Origin: Antedon mediterranea
Taxonomy: Eukaryota; Echinodermata; Crinoidea; Comatulida; Antedonidae
Assembly: GCF_964355755.1 (NCBI RefSeq)
Contig: NC_092675.1
Location: 7,908,312-7,972,311 of the forward strand
DNA: 64,000 nucleotides
Reading direction: 5' to 3'
In this document: piece by piece, positions 15,201 through 27,265 of the stretch
Position numbering within the stretch: the stretch's first letter is position 1
Layout of the letters: each line of letters opens with the position of its first letter
Position numbers and translations under genes: made by a program
The notes under the pieces: model-generated
The model's input: only the letters and a program-made list of their open reading frames with translations
Told to the model about the DNA's origin: nothing
Databases searched by the model: none

Positions 15201-18200
15201 TTAAAACAAACTATTACTCCCCCTTTTACAAAAGTACAGAAGCTAAATCAACAATAGAAAGTGTGGAGTGGATTTTTCGGCGAGGAGGATTCACCATGTT
15301 TGCACAGAAAAAGAATATCATTGACCCTGTCCTCAAGACGACTTCAAGTTAGGCCAGTTGCAAAAAAATCTAATGATCATACACTTCAATAATTTTCGAT
15401 ATAGTTTCCCCTATGTTTCATAATTTTTGGGATTTTATTTGTGTCACACCAGGTTGTTGAAAATAAATACTTTCTTATCAGTGGGGGAATAGTTCAAATT
15501 ACACAGTAGAATCTCTATTCTTCTGTACACAAATTATGTTGTAAATAGAGAGGCATTTTTAAAAACTGTGAAAAATAAACGGTTTGGTAAAAAATGTTAT
15601 CAGATGACTAAATATAGGTAATATAACTTGAATCTTACATTTCTAGTATTTTTATTTAACTTTATTTTCATGTTATAGCAAAAATTATCCACCGTATATC
15701 CACTATCTTTTTTTCACCTTCTAGAAAGTCACAAGACATGTTAGTACATTACGCTTAACTATCCTAACTACTGAAAAAAAAGTCTTCCTGGTTTTTATAG
15801 CAGAATTTTGCACAATTTTGTATTTGACCATTTTAAGGGAAATTCATGTTTTTCGTCTTGATTTCTATTACAAATATTTGATTTATTGTACAATTAACCA
15901 GATATTATATTTAAAATTCATGCCTGTACCTGAGCCTCAGATATAGACTCTCGATTGAATCAAATGGTATAATTGTCATAGGCTTTTCCATAACATCACA
16001 GGGTTAAACAAAAAAGCTGAATCGGTCACATAATAATAAGTCGAGATGATAATAACATAATAACATCTTCATAATTATTATGTTGATTTCATGATAACGG
16101 TATCTATATATAACCTCTCCGGCCCTATTGAACTTATATTCACTTAGCACTTGCAAAACATGTAGCATTTTAAATATATTGTAATAATATCAAGGCTACT
16201 GTGTCTTTTGACGTACTCGTGTGGGTAGTTTCTCATTCATTTTAATCAAAATCAATACATTTACAGTTTGAGTTGTCAAAAACATATTGAATTGAAAAGT
16301 ACTGTTTGAGCGTTTAGCTAGCCTGGATCCCACTAACATTAATCCACCAAAGCAAAAATATGGTAGACAAGACAGAACTGGTTACACATAAAATAGACTT
16401 GGCCAATCAACTTGGCAGGCCTAGGTCTTTTGAAAATGTCAACAAAAATATTAAGCATGTTTTATCTGGTGGTGACACGAGCCAATATAATAATATTAGG
16501 TTCACACAATATGTCAGTTGTTTATTAATAATATAGTGTATCATACATAATTTAATGTTACGCAACAGTACCGTTGTAACGTACTGCAGCGGCAGGGGTT
16601 CTTGACACGTATGGTTCATTTGATAGGCCTGGCCCACTTGTATTAGCAGACCATTCACTAACATACACTCAACTTGAGGATGTAATTAAGCTTTAGTAAA
16701 CAGTCTTTATTTTGAATGGCTACTACAGTTAATAACAATTCATATGAAAATATGTTAAGCAACAGTGGGGATAAAGTGGTGAACCATCGATCGATGAACA
16801 TGCGTTTCACATTATTTTGTATTTTAATGTGTGTTCTATTATAAGATAACAAATTAAGATACACATACACATACTATAGTGTATAGTTTTAGTTTGTAAG
16901 GCCTATAGACAAGTATCAATCGATCAATCAATCAATCAATCATCAAACATTTAATTCTTCTTCTTTCTAACATAAACAGTCTTTTCTTTTATTTTTAACC
17001 TCGTTCTTCATTTCGAACCTTGTAAATCACTCCCCACAACAAAGTCCCAAATTGAAGAAAACAAGTTTTGGCTAACTTATTAAAATGAGATGTTTCGTGC
17101 AATTGTCATACGGAGTCCATGCGCGTATAATAGGCTCTGTTATTCGAGTAAAATGATAAGGTATCAATATGGTTCTATGTTACTACTGTATTAAAAGGAA
17201 TTACTTTTTTAATCAAATAAAAACACAGAGTAACAATTGTTACCCTATATGAAATAGTGATACCATTTTTATAAATTAAAATTATAGGTTCGTTGCCTTA
17301 GCGTCATATCTTATTTAATCGAGGAGTAAAAGTAGCCTTACTTAATGTCTTGATAGGGTGTGGCGAAGACCCACTAATCATAATGAATCTTCTCCCAAGA
17401 GTCATGCTTCGCTATTTAGTTGCAATATTGATGTGTGACAGAATTATAGAACTTGAATAATTGTCGATTCTAATCTACAATTCCTTCACTTATTACTAAC
17501 AAATTACTTGCCAACGGGATGAATAATGTGAGCTCGAAAACGAGAAGCCTTTAAAGACTTTGATAATTCTATAAGTATTTTATAGGCTTAGAATAATTGT
17601 TGTCTATACTTTTTTCTCTATCAGTAACATAAGCCTTAATAGGCTACTCATAGCGGAGTTTCAATATCAACATTTTGTAATCATCGGACTGATGAAACAC
17701 TTTGTGTTTAATGATTTAAATTATAATCTTGAAATACGTGCTGTGACTTTTAAAATATAAGATTTCTATACACAAACAAAATAATTTAACACATTTTTAA
17801 ACATTAATCATTTCTTGAGCAATGCGCTGACATTAATCTCATAACGAAGGTGTTTCGTGTTTTACCCATCGTACACTTAAACTAGATCATTATTCTACAT
17901 ACGCAGGTGATGGTTAGTCGATTAAATTGTTGATATAATTGCATTGATCTGTTCATAATAAGGTTTCCATTTCATTCAAATCCCAATATTTCTGTATGTT
18001 GAATCGGATAGTTTAGAAAACTCCGCACGTCAGCAACACCCCTTATGGGCAACACAGCCAGACGAGGCGGGTAGGATGATTTTTGGGGAGGTGGGAATTG
18101 ACTTCACAATGTCAGAGTGGTATTACACTTTACAACCAAATTAGCGAAATACAATACATAGGCTGTTAATGCTGTGTACGATTTGATCAGGCTGTATTAT

Positions 18201-21200
18201 GCTATGCTATTTGGACGATGTGTGAAACAGCGATTTTTTCCCCCGTAAGGCTACCCGAGTTCCTTAAATCGGTTCATATCGGATGAACTCGGTGGAATGT
18301 TTCAAGTAGGATTTGTTTTCGAACATGAACCCTAACTTTGTCAATAACTCAACAAATTATCCCCCAGTGGAAATTGTATTTCTCGTTCTTACGCATCACA
18401 GTGTTATAGGATACAGAATCTACCGAGTGCATCCGAAACTAACCGATTGAAGAACTCCCGTACGGAAATAATAACGGCCAGATATCTGTCCGTTCACATA
18501 AACACCATGGAATCAGACGTCGCATTCCGAAAATATAAATCTATATCTGTTAATCATTCTACTGGTATCGATTGTATAATCCGTGGCAATATGCTTTGAA
18601 TTTTGATTATACTGTGATTAATGTACAGTATTTGTTAGACACGTGTGCTAATTTGCATACAGGAGCATGGCAATAACCAGTGAATAGTGATTTGAATTAA
18701 TTTAAATAAATTCCACTTGATCACTTTTAATCATTCTTAATTTCAATTACTATAATGATTTTATTTTATTGATTGCTTCAAATAATATTTCTTGCATCAT
18801 TTTGTTTGCATAGTTCAATTAATTTCACTAACGATCTTTTTTCCATATCCATCATTGACAAATAATTAAATGTAATCTCGATAACAATTACTAAAACTGA
18901 ACATGTATAAAATGATAAGTCGTATACCATTTATACATTTCATTTATTGCAGTATTATAACTATACTAGATGACTTAAAGTTCTATTCTTTGGAATTAAA
19001 ACAAATAAACATTTTACGTTTTGTTATGGACAATGGGCAAAAATTCGCATGCTGTCCAAATTGAATAGGACTACATTTTGTATGAAATATTTTCGTTAAA
19101 ATAGAAGTTCTTTCATTAATTGAATAGGCCCTATTAATCTCTCGATTAGTGTTGCGTTGTGTGATTCCTACAATGCACACATATCGTAAACATTTTGTAG
19201 GTCCTTTGATTACATCCAGTTTGGTATTTGATTTTAATGATCAAATGAACGTCAAACGAACCGCCTATTATCAATATATGTTCCTGCTTCCATTTAATGT
19301 ACGACTAATTTAGAAAAAGGCTTTATCTACCTCTAAAAATTAATAACAACCAAAACAAATTAAGTTAAAAATAAATGAATGAATGAATGCAAAATAAAAA
19401 CGCACTTTGCTCAATTACTCAAAAGAGCTTCCTATTTCTAAGCCATTATCAAAGTGTATGAATGAGTCTTTACTATTATGTATATTCATACGATTAAAAA
19501 TACTTTTTAAACGATTTCATGTTTGTATTGCGTTGATTCGAGAAATGAGTTTCTTTATTTTTTATATCAATAAACATATTACTGTTTAACGATTATACTG
19601 TGTTTGTGCATACACCTTTTTTACCCCAATATTACGCCACATGACAGTCCTCATTTTAACCTATTTTTTTAACTTGATTTTATATTCACATTTCTATAAT
19701 AATTGGACAAAAATTTAGTGTAACCCTTTAAGTGGATTTTTTACATTTTTTAAACTAGAAAGCCACTCCGATAGTGCATACCTCCACCTACTGTAAAATT
19801 CTTCTACATAAGATTTCTCCTGAAAAAACAAATACATGTGTCTTAATGCTGTCTTTGATTTATATTTTCACCACAAGCATGTGTATGCGAGTTTGGGTAA
19901 ATGTTATGTAATCAGCCTTTCAACTAACAATAGTTTCAGTTGACTAACAAAGAACAGGAACGCCAAAATCAAACGGGTGAATTTGAAATCGTTTTTGTTT
20001 TAAACTAGGCCCTACTCGTATAAAAAAGCATGTACAATAAATCATTTTGTGTTTTAAAATTACAAATCACAAATTATAACTCTTGCCTCTTGTAGAAAAA
20101 TGAAGTTCTCGAGGAAATGCAATTTCAGTTTCATCTTTTAACACTTTAGCAGGTATGAAAATAATACTAAAAAGCGGTCCAGAATTCGGACCGTGGTCCG
20201 GATTGCTTCCAACATTGAATGTAGTGGTCCTTGGCCACATATCTATCTGTATTTTTATTTTGGTAAAGATCTTGAAATAACTTTTTGAGTAATCCTGCTA
20301 ACAAACAGATACACACGCGATTGATTGGCGCGTAAATCACAAGTCAGACAATGCTGTTATATATTTAAAACAATGGTAAATGGCTGTTCCAATTACCACC
20401 TCTCATCTTTCGTCCGCTTTAATAAATTCATTTGATTTTGTCAACATGGAATTTAGAGCAATTGCAGTTTGATTGTTTACCAACTTTAAGTAGACATAAC
20501 TGTAAATGCATAATTCTATTAATAGCATCAACAGCAATAAATCGGAAGGTCTTTAAACCAATTATTGTTTATTGTAACTTTGAAAAAGTAACGACGGTGA
20601 ACATTTGTTTGTTAAACTACATTTAAATAAAACACCATCATGATGGCAATACATTTTGCAAGGCATTTAGAGCAATTATTTATATATCGTAAAAAAAAAA
20701 AAAAAAAAAAAAAATTCAAATGAGAAATATTACAGGAGTGGAATCGTTATCATGGACAAGTTATGATTTACGTGGAGATAGAGTAGATAATTGGATGGTT
20801 GCACAGTAATCTGTAGATAGACAAAGACATGATTGATGGAATTGAATTGAATTGAATTAAAATATTTCATTTTTACTGGGCGACCTCTCAGTAAAATACT
20901 GGTCTCCCAGAAGGCCCAGTTATGATCAGTGGCTGTGATGTACTAGTACATCGAGGTAACCACCTACATGTCTCGAAAGACTAGGTTCTTTAAAGTACAC
21001 ATGAGCTAGATGTGTACACACTGGACCTACGGTTTATAGTCCTTATCCGAAAAGACTAGTTCTACCACCAGAACATGGAGCGAGTGAGGCTCGAACCCTT
21101 GCCTCCTCAATCACGAATGTCCGAAGTTAATTTTTGAGCACATACTGTAGAACGCCTATTAAGGGCACACCTTTGGGACGCACCAAAAGGTTCACATAAT

Positions 21201-22915
21201 AGGGGGCCCCTGAATATATTTCCATTCTTTCGTTTAACAGGGAAGTGTGTCTGTTTACAGGCATATGAAGAAAAAAAATTAAGTGACATAAAACGTTTGA
21301 AAGTACTGTATAGTCAGAAATTGTGAATTTTATATATGATCAATCAAACAAGATTAATTATTATATCTCTGTATACAAAAATAGAACTGTATACCTGTAT
21401 ATTGTTGTAACAATAATAATAATAATCGCTGCTGCAGACCGTAATTACAATACAGTAATAAAGTAAATAATACATTCTGCACGCGCATGATGACAATAGC
21501 TTTATACGAATAATATAAAAACATGGAATATGTAATGTTGACAAATACCAGTTGCGTCTATTAATAGCAAAACATTTGGTTAATACTCTGGATATTAAAC
21601 ATGTAAGGTTGATGTTCTATGTTGATACTATTTCATATAAAAATATACTTAATTTAACATTGAAATGTGTATAAATAAAAAGTGTCTTTAGCTGGAATCG
21701 TTTGGAAAGCGGTTTAGGGGTCTCTATATTTATTATAGTATACGTATTATTGTCCACACGTGTATTTTCCGAGGTCTGGACCAACGACTTAACGTCCCAT
21801 CCAAAGGAAAGGCAATGAGAGTACAATGATATAAATGAGGCAGGTCTCGAACCTACGTCATTTATGCTTGGTATGGTATCAACTGATTCCATTGCAGGTG
21901 GTGTTTACGTACGCCATCAAATATGTTAATGAAATACAGGGATACTTGTATTCATGGAAAACGTTGTAACATTAAACCTTCGCCTATTCAGAGGAACTAA
22001 CACTACTTTGTTTGTTGGGCCCGAATGACGTGTCCCTTGATTGAAGTACTATACTTCTTCATTAATGACGACTGACATTTATGTACGAATGCAATGCAAG
22101 TTTGATTGCAGTTTTATGTTGACATTATGATATATTTTTTCCGATCAAGTTGATTGAATTACTCTTTCATGACATAGCGTAATCTCAAAGGAGACAAATA
22201 GAGCATACCTCTTCGATATTTTACGTTGTCATTATTTAATTTAAACTACATCTAGGCCAATGAATAGTTTCCAATTAGGCTAGTTTCCAGATCCATTTAA
22301 CTTAGATTTAACTGAGTATAATCGCTCCGAGGCGTTACTGTTTCTTGAATAAGAGAAAGTAATTGTACTGTGAAAAAAACAATAAACCAAAAGACATAGG
22401 ATGGTTACGGCTATATGGTGCCATCTAGCTGTCTGTGGTAGGCCTACAACTACTCTCATTAGGTGCAAGTACCGCGTTAAATGCAAATATCATTATTGAT
22501 ATTAAATTGTGTCGCTCGTGCACGGCAATGCACTTTACAAAGCAATAGAATAATGCATACAATATACTGTATATTAACTTACCCTATCCGAGTAAATAAG
22601 AGACCGGCAGCCAATTCCAATAATTGGAATATCTAAATAGGTAGCTGTCGTTGATAATGTATACAAAGACTTATCATCAACGGCAGCACCAATTCCAACA
22701 ATATTCGTATCATCTTTCGTTAGGTTGCATATTTTATTTGCTAAGAGACCGGGATTTTCCGCAACTTCTGCCAAAATTGCATGCGAATTGACGACATTTG
22801 GGAACTGGCTTTCACCGCTATTCTTCGTATACAAGACAACTTGTCCCGATGCCCAGCAGGTTGATGCGACAATAATGTGCACATTTATAAATATTTGTAA
22901 GAGTAAAGCCATCAT
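145..22915 (-). CDS. GRIN3-like: GluN3-type NMDA receptor subunit, 3' end off window
   Basis: Glycine/D-serine-binding type subunit of NMDA-class ionotropic glutamate receptors, a plasma-membrane cation channel. Join, in coding order: 22915-22583, 8872-8289, 6754-5662, 4274-4129, 3629-3496, 1582-1412, 281-145; total 2598 nt, 866 codons, all phases agreeing. Domains: signal peptide about 1-20; amino-terminal domain about 25-330; ligand-binding S1 about 396-545; M1 about 561-581; pore loop about 603-617; M3 about 632-656 with SYTANLAAF at 645-653; S2 about 660-815; M4 about 821-839; then a basic tail that continues past base 1. GluN3 affinity is read from TVRTKPPKC after the pore loop, CCLGLCVDLL in S1 and GIHDPK after M3. 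Family ligand contacts look kept (Arg524, Ser686/687, Asp729), as does the S2 disulphide pair Cys743/Cys797. The pore site reads Cys-His rather than Gly-Arg. Assignment to GluN3 rather than GluN1/2 is from remembered family sequence. Confidence 0.9.
359..528. repeat. Tandem repeat, about 64 bp x 2.6
   Basis: ACAATGCTGRGGGTATCAGT-type units begin at 359, 424 and 487, each followed by a similar CTCAATGGAGATAAAAAAT stretch. Confidence 0.8.
858..1180. mobile_element. MITE-like inverted-repeat element, family C copy 1
   Basis: The left end has a T-run, CGTAC(T/A)TAAGT and TGGGGACCCC. The right end carries the reverse complement (GGGGTCCCCAACTTATGCATG). A longer relative with the same ends lies at 60660-61530. 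No open reading frame is present, so it looks non-autonomous. Confidence 0.65.
1412..1582 (-). CDS. GRIN3-like: GRIN3-like exon 6: end of S2 and M4 linker
   Basis: 171 nt, entered with two bases and left with one. It encodes the last S2 helix with LHRKWF, the conserved Cys797 of the S2 disulphide and an extracellular linker to M4. Acceptor TTTATTAG, donor GTATAT. It was found by matching the family pattern between exons 5 and 7; the phases confirm it. Confidence 0.85.
2911..3076. mobile_element. MITE family A, copy 1
   Basis: Ends are AAAGCTCTGTCTACACTATC and its inverted form GATAGTGTAGACAGAGCTTT. The inner part has mirrored ATATGGTAGTGATATG and GTGTCCATATATGG words. Six copies occur in this window. 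Confidence 0.8.
3236..3336. repeat. Dispersed repeat E, copy 1
   Basis: Shares TCGCGTGCAACGCGACTCTA, the GGTTGGTCGGTCGGTAAACA tract and ACTGCAGCCATGT with 50616-50722. The class is unknown. Confidence 0.65.
3496..3629 (-). CDS. GRIN3-like: GRIN3-like exon 5: S2 with ligand Asp
   Basis: 134 nt between acceptor CCTTTTCAACAAG and donor GTAAGT. It carries DVFLYDSPIIDY, whose Asp729 matches the glycine amino-group contact of the family, and the disulphide Cys743. An earlier open CAG at about 3660 was rejected because it breaks phase with exon 4, whereas this acceptor restores the frame exactly. Confidence 0.85.
3630..4128 (-). other. GRIN3-like intron 4
   Basis: 499-bp intron; no repeat or coding match seen. 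Confidence 0.7.
4129..4274 (-). CDS. GRIN3-like: GRIN3-like exon 4: start of S2
   Basis: 146 nt, phase 0 entry, two bases left at the end. It contains INIGTVTGSS; the Ser pair (686/687) is at the ligand carboxylate site of the family. Acceptor TTTATAG, donor GTATTT. Confidence 0.85.
4275..5661 (-). other. GRIN3-like intron 3
   Basis: 1.4-kb AT-rich intron with no recognised repeat or gene. Confidence 0.7.
5662..6754 (-). CDS. GRIN3-like: GRIN3-like exon 3: S1, M1, pore loop, M3
   Basis: Largest exon, 1093 nt, residues 306-670. It opens in the final strand of the amino-terminal domain (GITGNV), then S1, M1, pore loop and the SYTANLAAF gate, and ends at GIHDPK before donor GTTAGT. The acceptor lies in a run of AGs (TTTTAGGTAG); only the second AG keeps the frame with exon 2. 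Confidence 0.92.
6838..7030 (+). mobile_element. tRNA-derived SINE
   Basis: The head has an A-box-like TGGCGCAGTGTG (6844) and B-box GATCGAATC (6888-6896). The body holds TCCTTAGGCAAGATACTTTA and CTCTCCACCCAGGTGTATAA, the typical body of a SINE type I recall as common in invertebrate deuterostomes. It lies antisense to the host gene. Confidence 0.7.
7697..7802. repeat. Long near-perfect inverted repeat
   Basis: Arms of 50 bp (7697-7746 and 7753-7802) with about four or five mismatches and a 6-bp loop; the core is CAAAATAAAAAGATGAATG and its complement. It looks like a small foldback MITE or a hairpin-forming intronic site. Confidence 0.75.
8289..8872 (-). CDS. GRIN3-like: GRIN3-like exon 2: bulk of amino-terminal domain
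   Basis: 584 nt, residues 112-305 plus two bases. It continues the exon 1 fold directly (YSDR then EVHPLFLRFATSEAKQAEVI), as expected for the family's YPSFFRTVPS-like stretch. Acceptor TTTATTTTGTAG, donor GTAAGT. Confidence 0.88.
12340..12938 (+). pseudogene. Degraded non-LTR retrotransposon (RT C-terminus)
   Basis: The frame reads QAEVVTQYKYLGNMIDNKLN, then RLYCLRKMNKFNV and LNRVVKTASKILNV, the C-terminal reverse-transcriptase landmarks of CR1/Rex-like LINEs. After a frame change it reads IIADETHGEI and IKTTRFRNSFLPSTVSVFNK. There is an in-frame stop near 12460, another near 12664, and one frame shift. It is 5'-truncated and cannot encode a working enzyme. Confidence 0.75.
14365..14917. repeat. 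Minisatellite, GCGGTAGCCCATAA type
   Basis: About 40 degenerate units of 13-15 bp, cores AAGCGGTAGCCCAT and TACGCGGTAGCCTAT, in partly alternating order (a higher-order array). GC-richer than the flanks. The array is continuous with no unique spacers. Confidence 0.9.
20839..21115 (-). mobile_element. SINE family S3, copy 1
   Basis: Read on the minus strand: the end of a tRNA-like head (CAAGGGTTCGAGCC, a B box), a body containing ACCGTAGGTCCAGTGTGTAC and CTGGGAGACCAGTATTTTAC, and a 3' tail of repeated TTCAA units. Relatives at 47800-48030 and 58032-58280. Confidence 0.7.
22583..22915 (-). CDS. GRIN3-like: GRIN3-like exon 1: signal peptide and ATD start
   Basis: 333 nt in phase 0, ending before GTAAGT. 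Two adjacent ATG codons (22915 and 22912) precede a hydrophobic LLLQIFINVHIIVAS segment read as the signal peptide. The rest shows the alternating strands and helices expected of the amino-terminal domain, ending IPIIGIGCRSLIYSDR. A non-coding 5' exon upstream cannot be excluded. Confidence 0.82.
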
Positions 22916-23630
22916 GTCAAATTGTACCTAGACATTGTCACTGGGTATCCCAATTTACGAGAAACTACAATCGCGTATTTTCCTGTACTTAAATATCCTG
23001 TTAAAAAAAGTCGGTCACCACATAACCATGTTAAATAAGTTCTCTTGTCGGTGTCTTTGAAGTCACATCATGCGATTTAAAAAAGACACCACGCTTCGTG
23101 TTCTTGCTTAAATAAATCTTTAAATCTATCGAACGAATAAATCACCATGTTTTGAAAAGTAATAAATATCGGAAAGAAGTCAAGCAAATAAAAATATAAT
23201 TTGTAAGGTATACGCGTCGTCAGAGATGCAGATAAATCGTAAACCCGTGCGGAGCATACAGTGACTATCGTCGTTATAAGAGCAACCCGTTGCGTTCTAT
23301 TTTCTCAATTACCAAACGCCCGCTAGCGGTAATAGTACAAACAGCAGCAGCAAACACTATCGTTTAAAAATTAGCCAAAGTGACAATTTCACTCTCACAA
23401 TTTAATAAACACGTAAATATGTGTACTATTAGTTCAATTTCCACATCACAGACACGTGACAGAATGAAATACAACAAAACCTCCTTAATATGCGTAATTA
23501 AAAGGCTTCCAATTTATGTTTCTGATAATTATTAATATATTCATATCATAAATACTGGTACGAGATGGAAATTGATATAAAAAGTACAAAGTACTAATGT
23601 ATTGGTAAGTAGGAAACGATAATGACAACA

Positions 23631-24420
23631 AATAATGTGTACATCAACATGAAATAATAAGGCATATCATTATAAGTTTAGATAAACCAAACAATTCTTA
23701 GAAATTATTATTAATAAGGCCTCAACAATAATGACACCAAACGTGAAATAATGTGTACATCAACATGAAATAATAAGGCATATCATTATAAGTTTAGATA
23801 AACCAAACAATTCTTAGAAATTATTATTAATAAGGCCTCAACAATAATGACACCAAACGTGAAATAATGTGTACATCAACATGAAATAATAAGGCATATC
23901 ATTATAAGTTTAGATAAACCAAACAATTCTTAGAAATTATTATTAATAAGGCCTCAACAATAATGACACCAAACGTGAAATAATGTGTACATCAACATGA
24001 AATAATAAGGCATATCATTATGAGTTTAGATAAACCAAACAATTCTTAGAAATTATTATTAATAAGGCCTCAACAATAATGACACCAAACGTGAAATAAT
24101 GTGTACATCAACATGAAATAATAAGGCATATCATTATGAGTTTAGATAAACCAAACAATTCTTAGAAATTATTATTAATAAGGCCTCAACAATAATGACA
24201 CCAAACGTGAAATAATGTGTACATCAACATAAAATAATAAGGCATATCATTATGAGTTTAGATAAACCAAACAATTCTTAGTAGAAATTATTATTATTAA
24301 TAGGGCCTCAACAATAATGACACCAAACGTGAAATAATGTGTACATCAACATGAAATAATAAGGCATATAATTATGAGTTAAAGCGAACAATTCGAAGAA
24401 ATTATGATTATTAATATTAA
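23631..24420. repeat. 116-bp tandem repeat, about 6.8 copies
   Basis: Units starting AATAATGTGTACATCAACAT recur at 23631, 23747, 23863 and onward every 116 bp. The first copies are almost identical and the last two diverge. It ends about 700 bp upstream of the GRIN3-like start codon. Confidence 0.93.
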
Positions 24421-24950
24421 GCCTAAATATAAGCATATAATTAATTACATATTCAATTTTTTGTGGGTGACATCTTACTCATATGAGAAAATATTTCCAC
24501 CAACCAGTTCACTTTAAATCCATCATCCGATGAATTGATATTGAAATAGAGACGCTGTAGGCCCACAATCTGACAATATCAATTACAGATGCAACAAGGT
24601 TTTTTTGTGTGGGTAATTCTATTATTATATTAATGTATTATTATTGTATAAATATCGTTTTATTATACAATGAGTATTGTATCATACTGTCGTTGCATCC
24701 CAAAGTATATAGGCCTAGGCCACCTTCGTTTGAACACAGTGAACATCGCCTGAATGCATTGCTATTGTAACTAAATAAGATTACCGATGAAAAATATAAT
24801 ACTAATATCGCTCTGTAATTATTTTCAGATAATGAGATTAACTCGTGGATGATTGACCCAGTAAGTAAGCAGCATGTAGAATTCTACATGGTGAGTTTTT
24901 TGGTTGAGCAGCTGGGTCGAGAACGAGTCATCATCATCAACAAGTCATCG

Positions 24951-25731
24951 TAAAGCTTGGTTCCCACTAGGACACAACGCAAGGACGTAAGACGCAACGC
25001 AGGCGAATATTGACCAATCAAAAGCAATGTATTACATGATCTGTTGACTGTTTATATGGCGTATAATAAATAAGACCTATTTTAGAATATGCTGCCCCTG
25101 TTTGGCATGGCGCTATCACTAAGGAAATGTCCAAGTCTATTGAAAAGGTACAAAAGAGAGCATTGCGTATCATGCTAGGTAACAACTATTTGTGCTATGA
25201 TCATGCATTGTCTGTTACTGGTTTACCTACTCTTGTTGAGAGAAGAAACAAACTTGTGCTGTCTTTCGGGGAAGGCTTATTAAAATCCTAGCTGTTTATA
25301 GAAATACTTCCCCCTCTTCATAAGCCAGCTCGGTCTCTCAGATTCAACCGCTTTCTAGAAGTACCTCATTGTAAAACCAGCAGACTTAGGTCGTCTCCAG
25401 TTCCCACCATGGTGGATATAATTAATAGGCACCACTAGCTCTTTTTTAGATATGTAATAAGTGAATGTTTTAAGGTTTTTTATTCATCTATGTTTTTAAT
25501 TTTATGGTACGATATCTAATTTTAATAAGATGTTTCTATTTTTATAGCAATTTTAACTAATTTTTAGTAATTTGTAATACAATTCATTTCAGTCCTTGAC
25601 TGTCGTTTTGTAATATATTTTTATATACCGAATAAATAAAAAAAAATTATTCAAACTGTCGCCTGTGATTGGTCAATTCCCTTGTGTTGCGTTACGTCCT
25701 TGCGTTGCGTCCTACTAGGAACCAAGCTTAA
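24951..25731. mobile_element. Palindromic family B element, copy 1, split by a LINE
   Basis: Left arm 24953-25060 begins AAGCTTGGTTCCCACTAGGA. Right arm 25655-25731 is its inverse, with GTCCTTGCGTTGCGTCCTAC and GGAACCAAGCTT at the end. GACCAATCA and TGATTGGTC face each other inside. Between the arms sits a LINE tail. Confidence 0.75.
25075..25645 (+). pseudogene. 5'-truncated LINE inserted in family B element
   Basis: Open frame RPILEYAAPVWHGAITKEMS, then IEKVQKRALRIMLGN and YDHALSVTGLPTLVERRNKL are C-terminal reverse-transcriptase motifs of CR1/Rex-type LINEs. After a stop the tail reads FNRFLEVPHCKTSRLRSS. A 3' UTR and an A-rich end (AATAAATAAAAAAAAA) follow, as in retrotransposition. Confidence 0.8.
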
Positions 25732-26379
25732 GAGTTGCATGTGTTGCAGCCATTGTAATGAAACCATGGTTTCTCCTCTTGTCAATGTATTTGACTAAAA
25801 GCACTGTTATATGGCGCTGATGATTCGTGCTTTTAGACCTCCGTGTTAAATAACGTTAACTAAGCCTCGCTCTTTCAATATTCTATCATTTATTATGATT
25901 GCCGTGCTTTTTTTTAAGCTACCCGGTCTTTGTGTCACCGAATAAATGAATTGTGTTATTTTGAAAATAAGCCAAGTGATACAATAGCGAGTTGAGTTAG
26001 ATAGACTGCGTGCGACATGTAATCGAAACGTGTTATGTGTTATGGTTATGAATAGGCCTACAGTAGATTTAGCTGGATGTATAATATTGCTTTATAATCG
26101 GTATTAGATTTTGACATATGTATTAACATTTATTATTACAAAGATGGACTGTAATATGAGACATCGCAAGTAGAGCAATCTATCTAACACAGTCTAATTA
26201 ATCTAATTATGATGGTGACCTAGTGATATATGACCCTGATCTGTCATTTTCAGTTTTTTTTCAAAGAATCATAGAAAAATAACCACTGAATATACATTTC
26301 AATTTTCTCTGCGCCAGTTGTAGAATATCGCCGGTTAATATTTTTATGTTTTCCTTAATTAATCAGCCAAACCTATATT

Positions 26380-26690
26380 TTTTCTGCCATTTGTGGCACC
26401 CAGTCAGTAGTCCTCGGTCATGTTTTCCATTAATATTGGTAATAGTTTCCTATAATCCTTTCTTATAACCTGTGATACCTATATTTTTTCCTCATTATTT
26501 AAAAAAAATCATATGTTTCCCCTTGTTTTCGGTCAAGCAAAAAAAAAAAAAAAATCACGTTTTTTCCATTCTTTTCTGCCATTTGTGGCGCCCAGTCAGT
26601 GGTTCTCGATCATGCTCTGCGTTCTTTTCGGTAAAACATTTCTATTTCTTCTGTGATTTGTGGAGCCCAGTCAATAACTTTAATGATTAA
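26380..26690. repeat. Degenerate repeat with GCCCAGTCAGT core
   Basis: Three related blocks contain CTGCCATTTGTGGC or CTGTGATTTGTGGA, then CCCAGTCA, near 26383, 26577 and 26651. The class is unknown. Confidence 0.55.
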
Positions 26691-27265
26691 TTTCAAACAC
26701 ATCAATAATATTAAAAGATTTAAAATAGTATTTTCAACATTTTTATTTCGTTCACTACAAGTTTTAAACAAATTCAAAAAAGGTGGTAAGTTTGCTTATA
26801 GCAGACCTTACAAAACAATTATTTTATACATAAAAACCATTTACAAAAACCGCTATCTCTTTATCTTACATCAGATCAATCACTTAAAATGTTTTTTAAA
26901 AAATATTGCAAACACTCCAATTGATATTTGATTGTTAATGATAAAATTACACTTGTCTTACTATTTACAATCAAGATTACTGGAAGTGAAGTCTACAATA
27001 AATATATATGTCAAATATTACTGCAGTTAAGCTTTTAAAAACTTGTTTTTTTATACACATTTGCTTATTTGTATTTTAAACCCTATAATTAAAAAAGCCT
27101 TGATTTGAGATCCCAATCATTAAAACAAATTGATTCTATTAAAAAGAATATAGTTACTAAAAGACATTGATTGTGCATATTGTGGATTCTATAAAAAAAA
27201 AAGCAAAACATTTTTATTCTTGTTTAAAATAATACTTTTAGTAGTTGCAGTAAGCGTGAAACATT

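Larger units (their letters stand above)
8873..22582 (-). other. GRIN3-like intron 1 (13.7 kb)
   Basis: Very large first intron. 8873-12330: no recognisable feature. 12340-12938: LINE remnant. 14365-14917: minisatellite. 20839-21115: SINE. The rest is AT-rich with poly-A (20689-20714) and short repeats (TGAA at 19373, GAATT at 20839). Open frames here are short and unlike known proteins. Confidence 0.7.
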
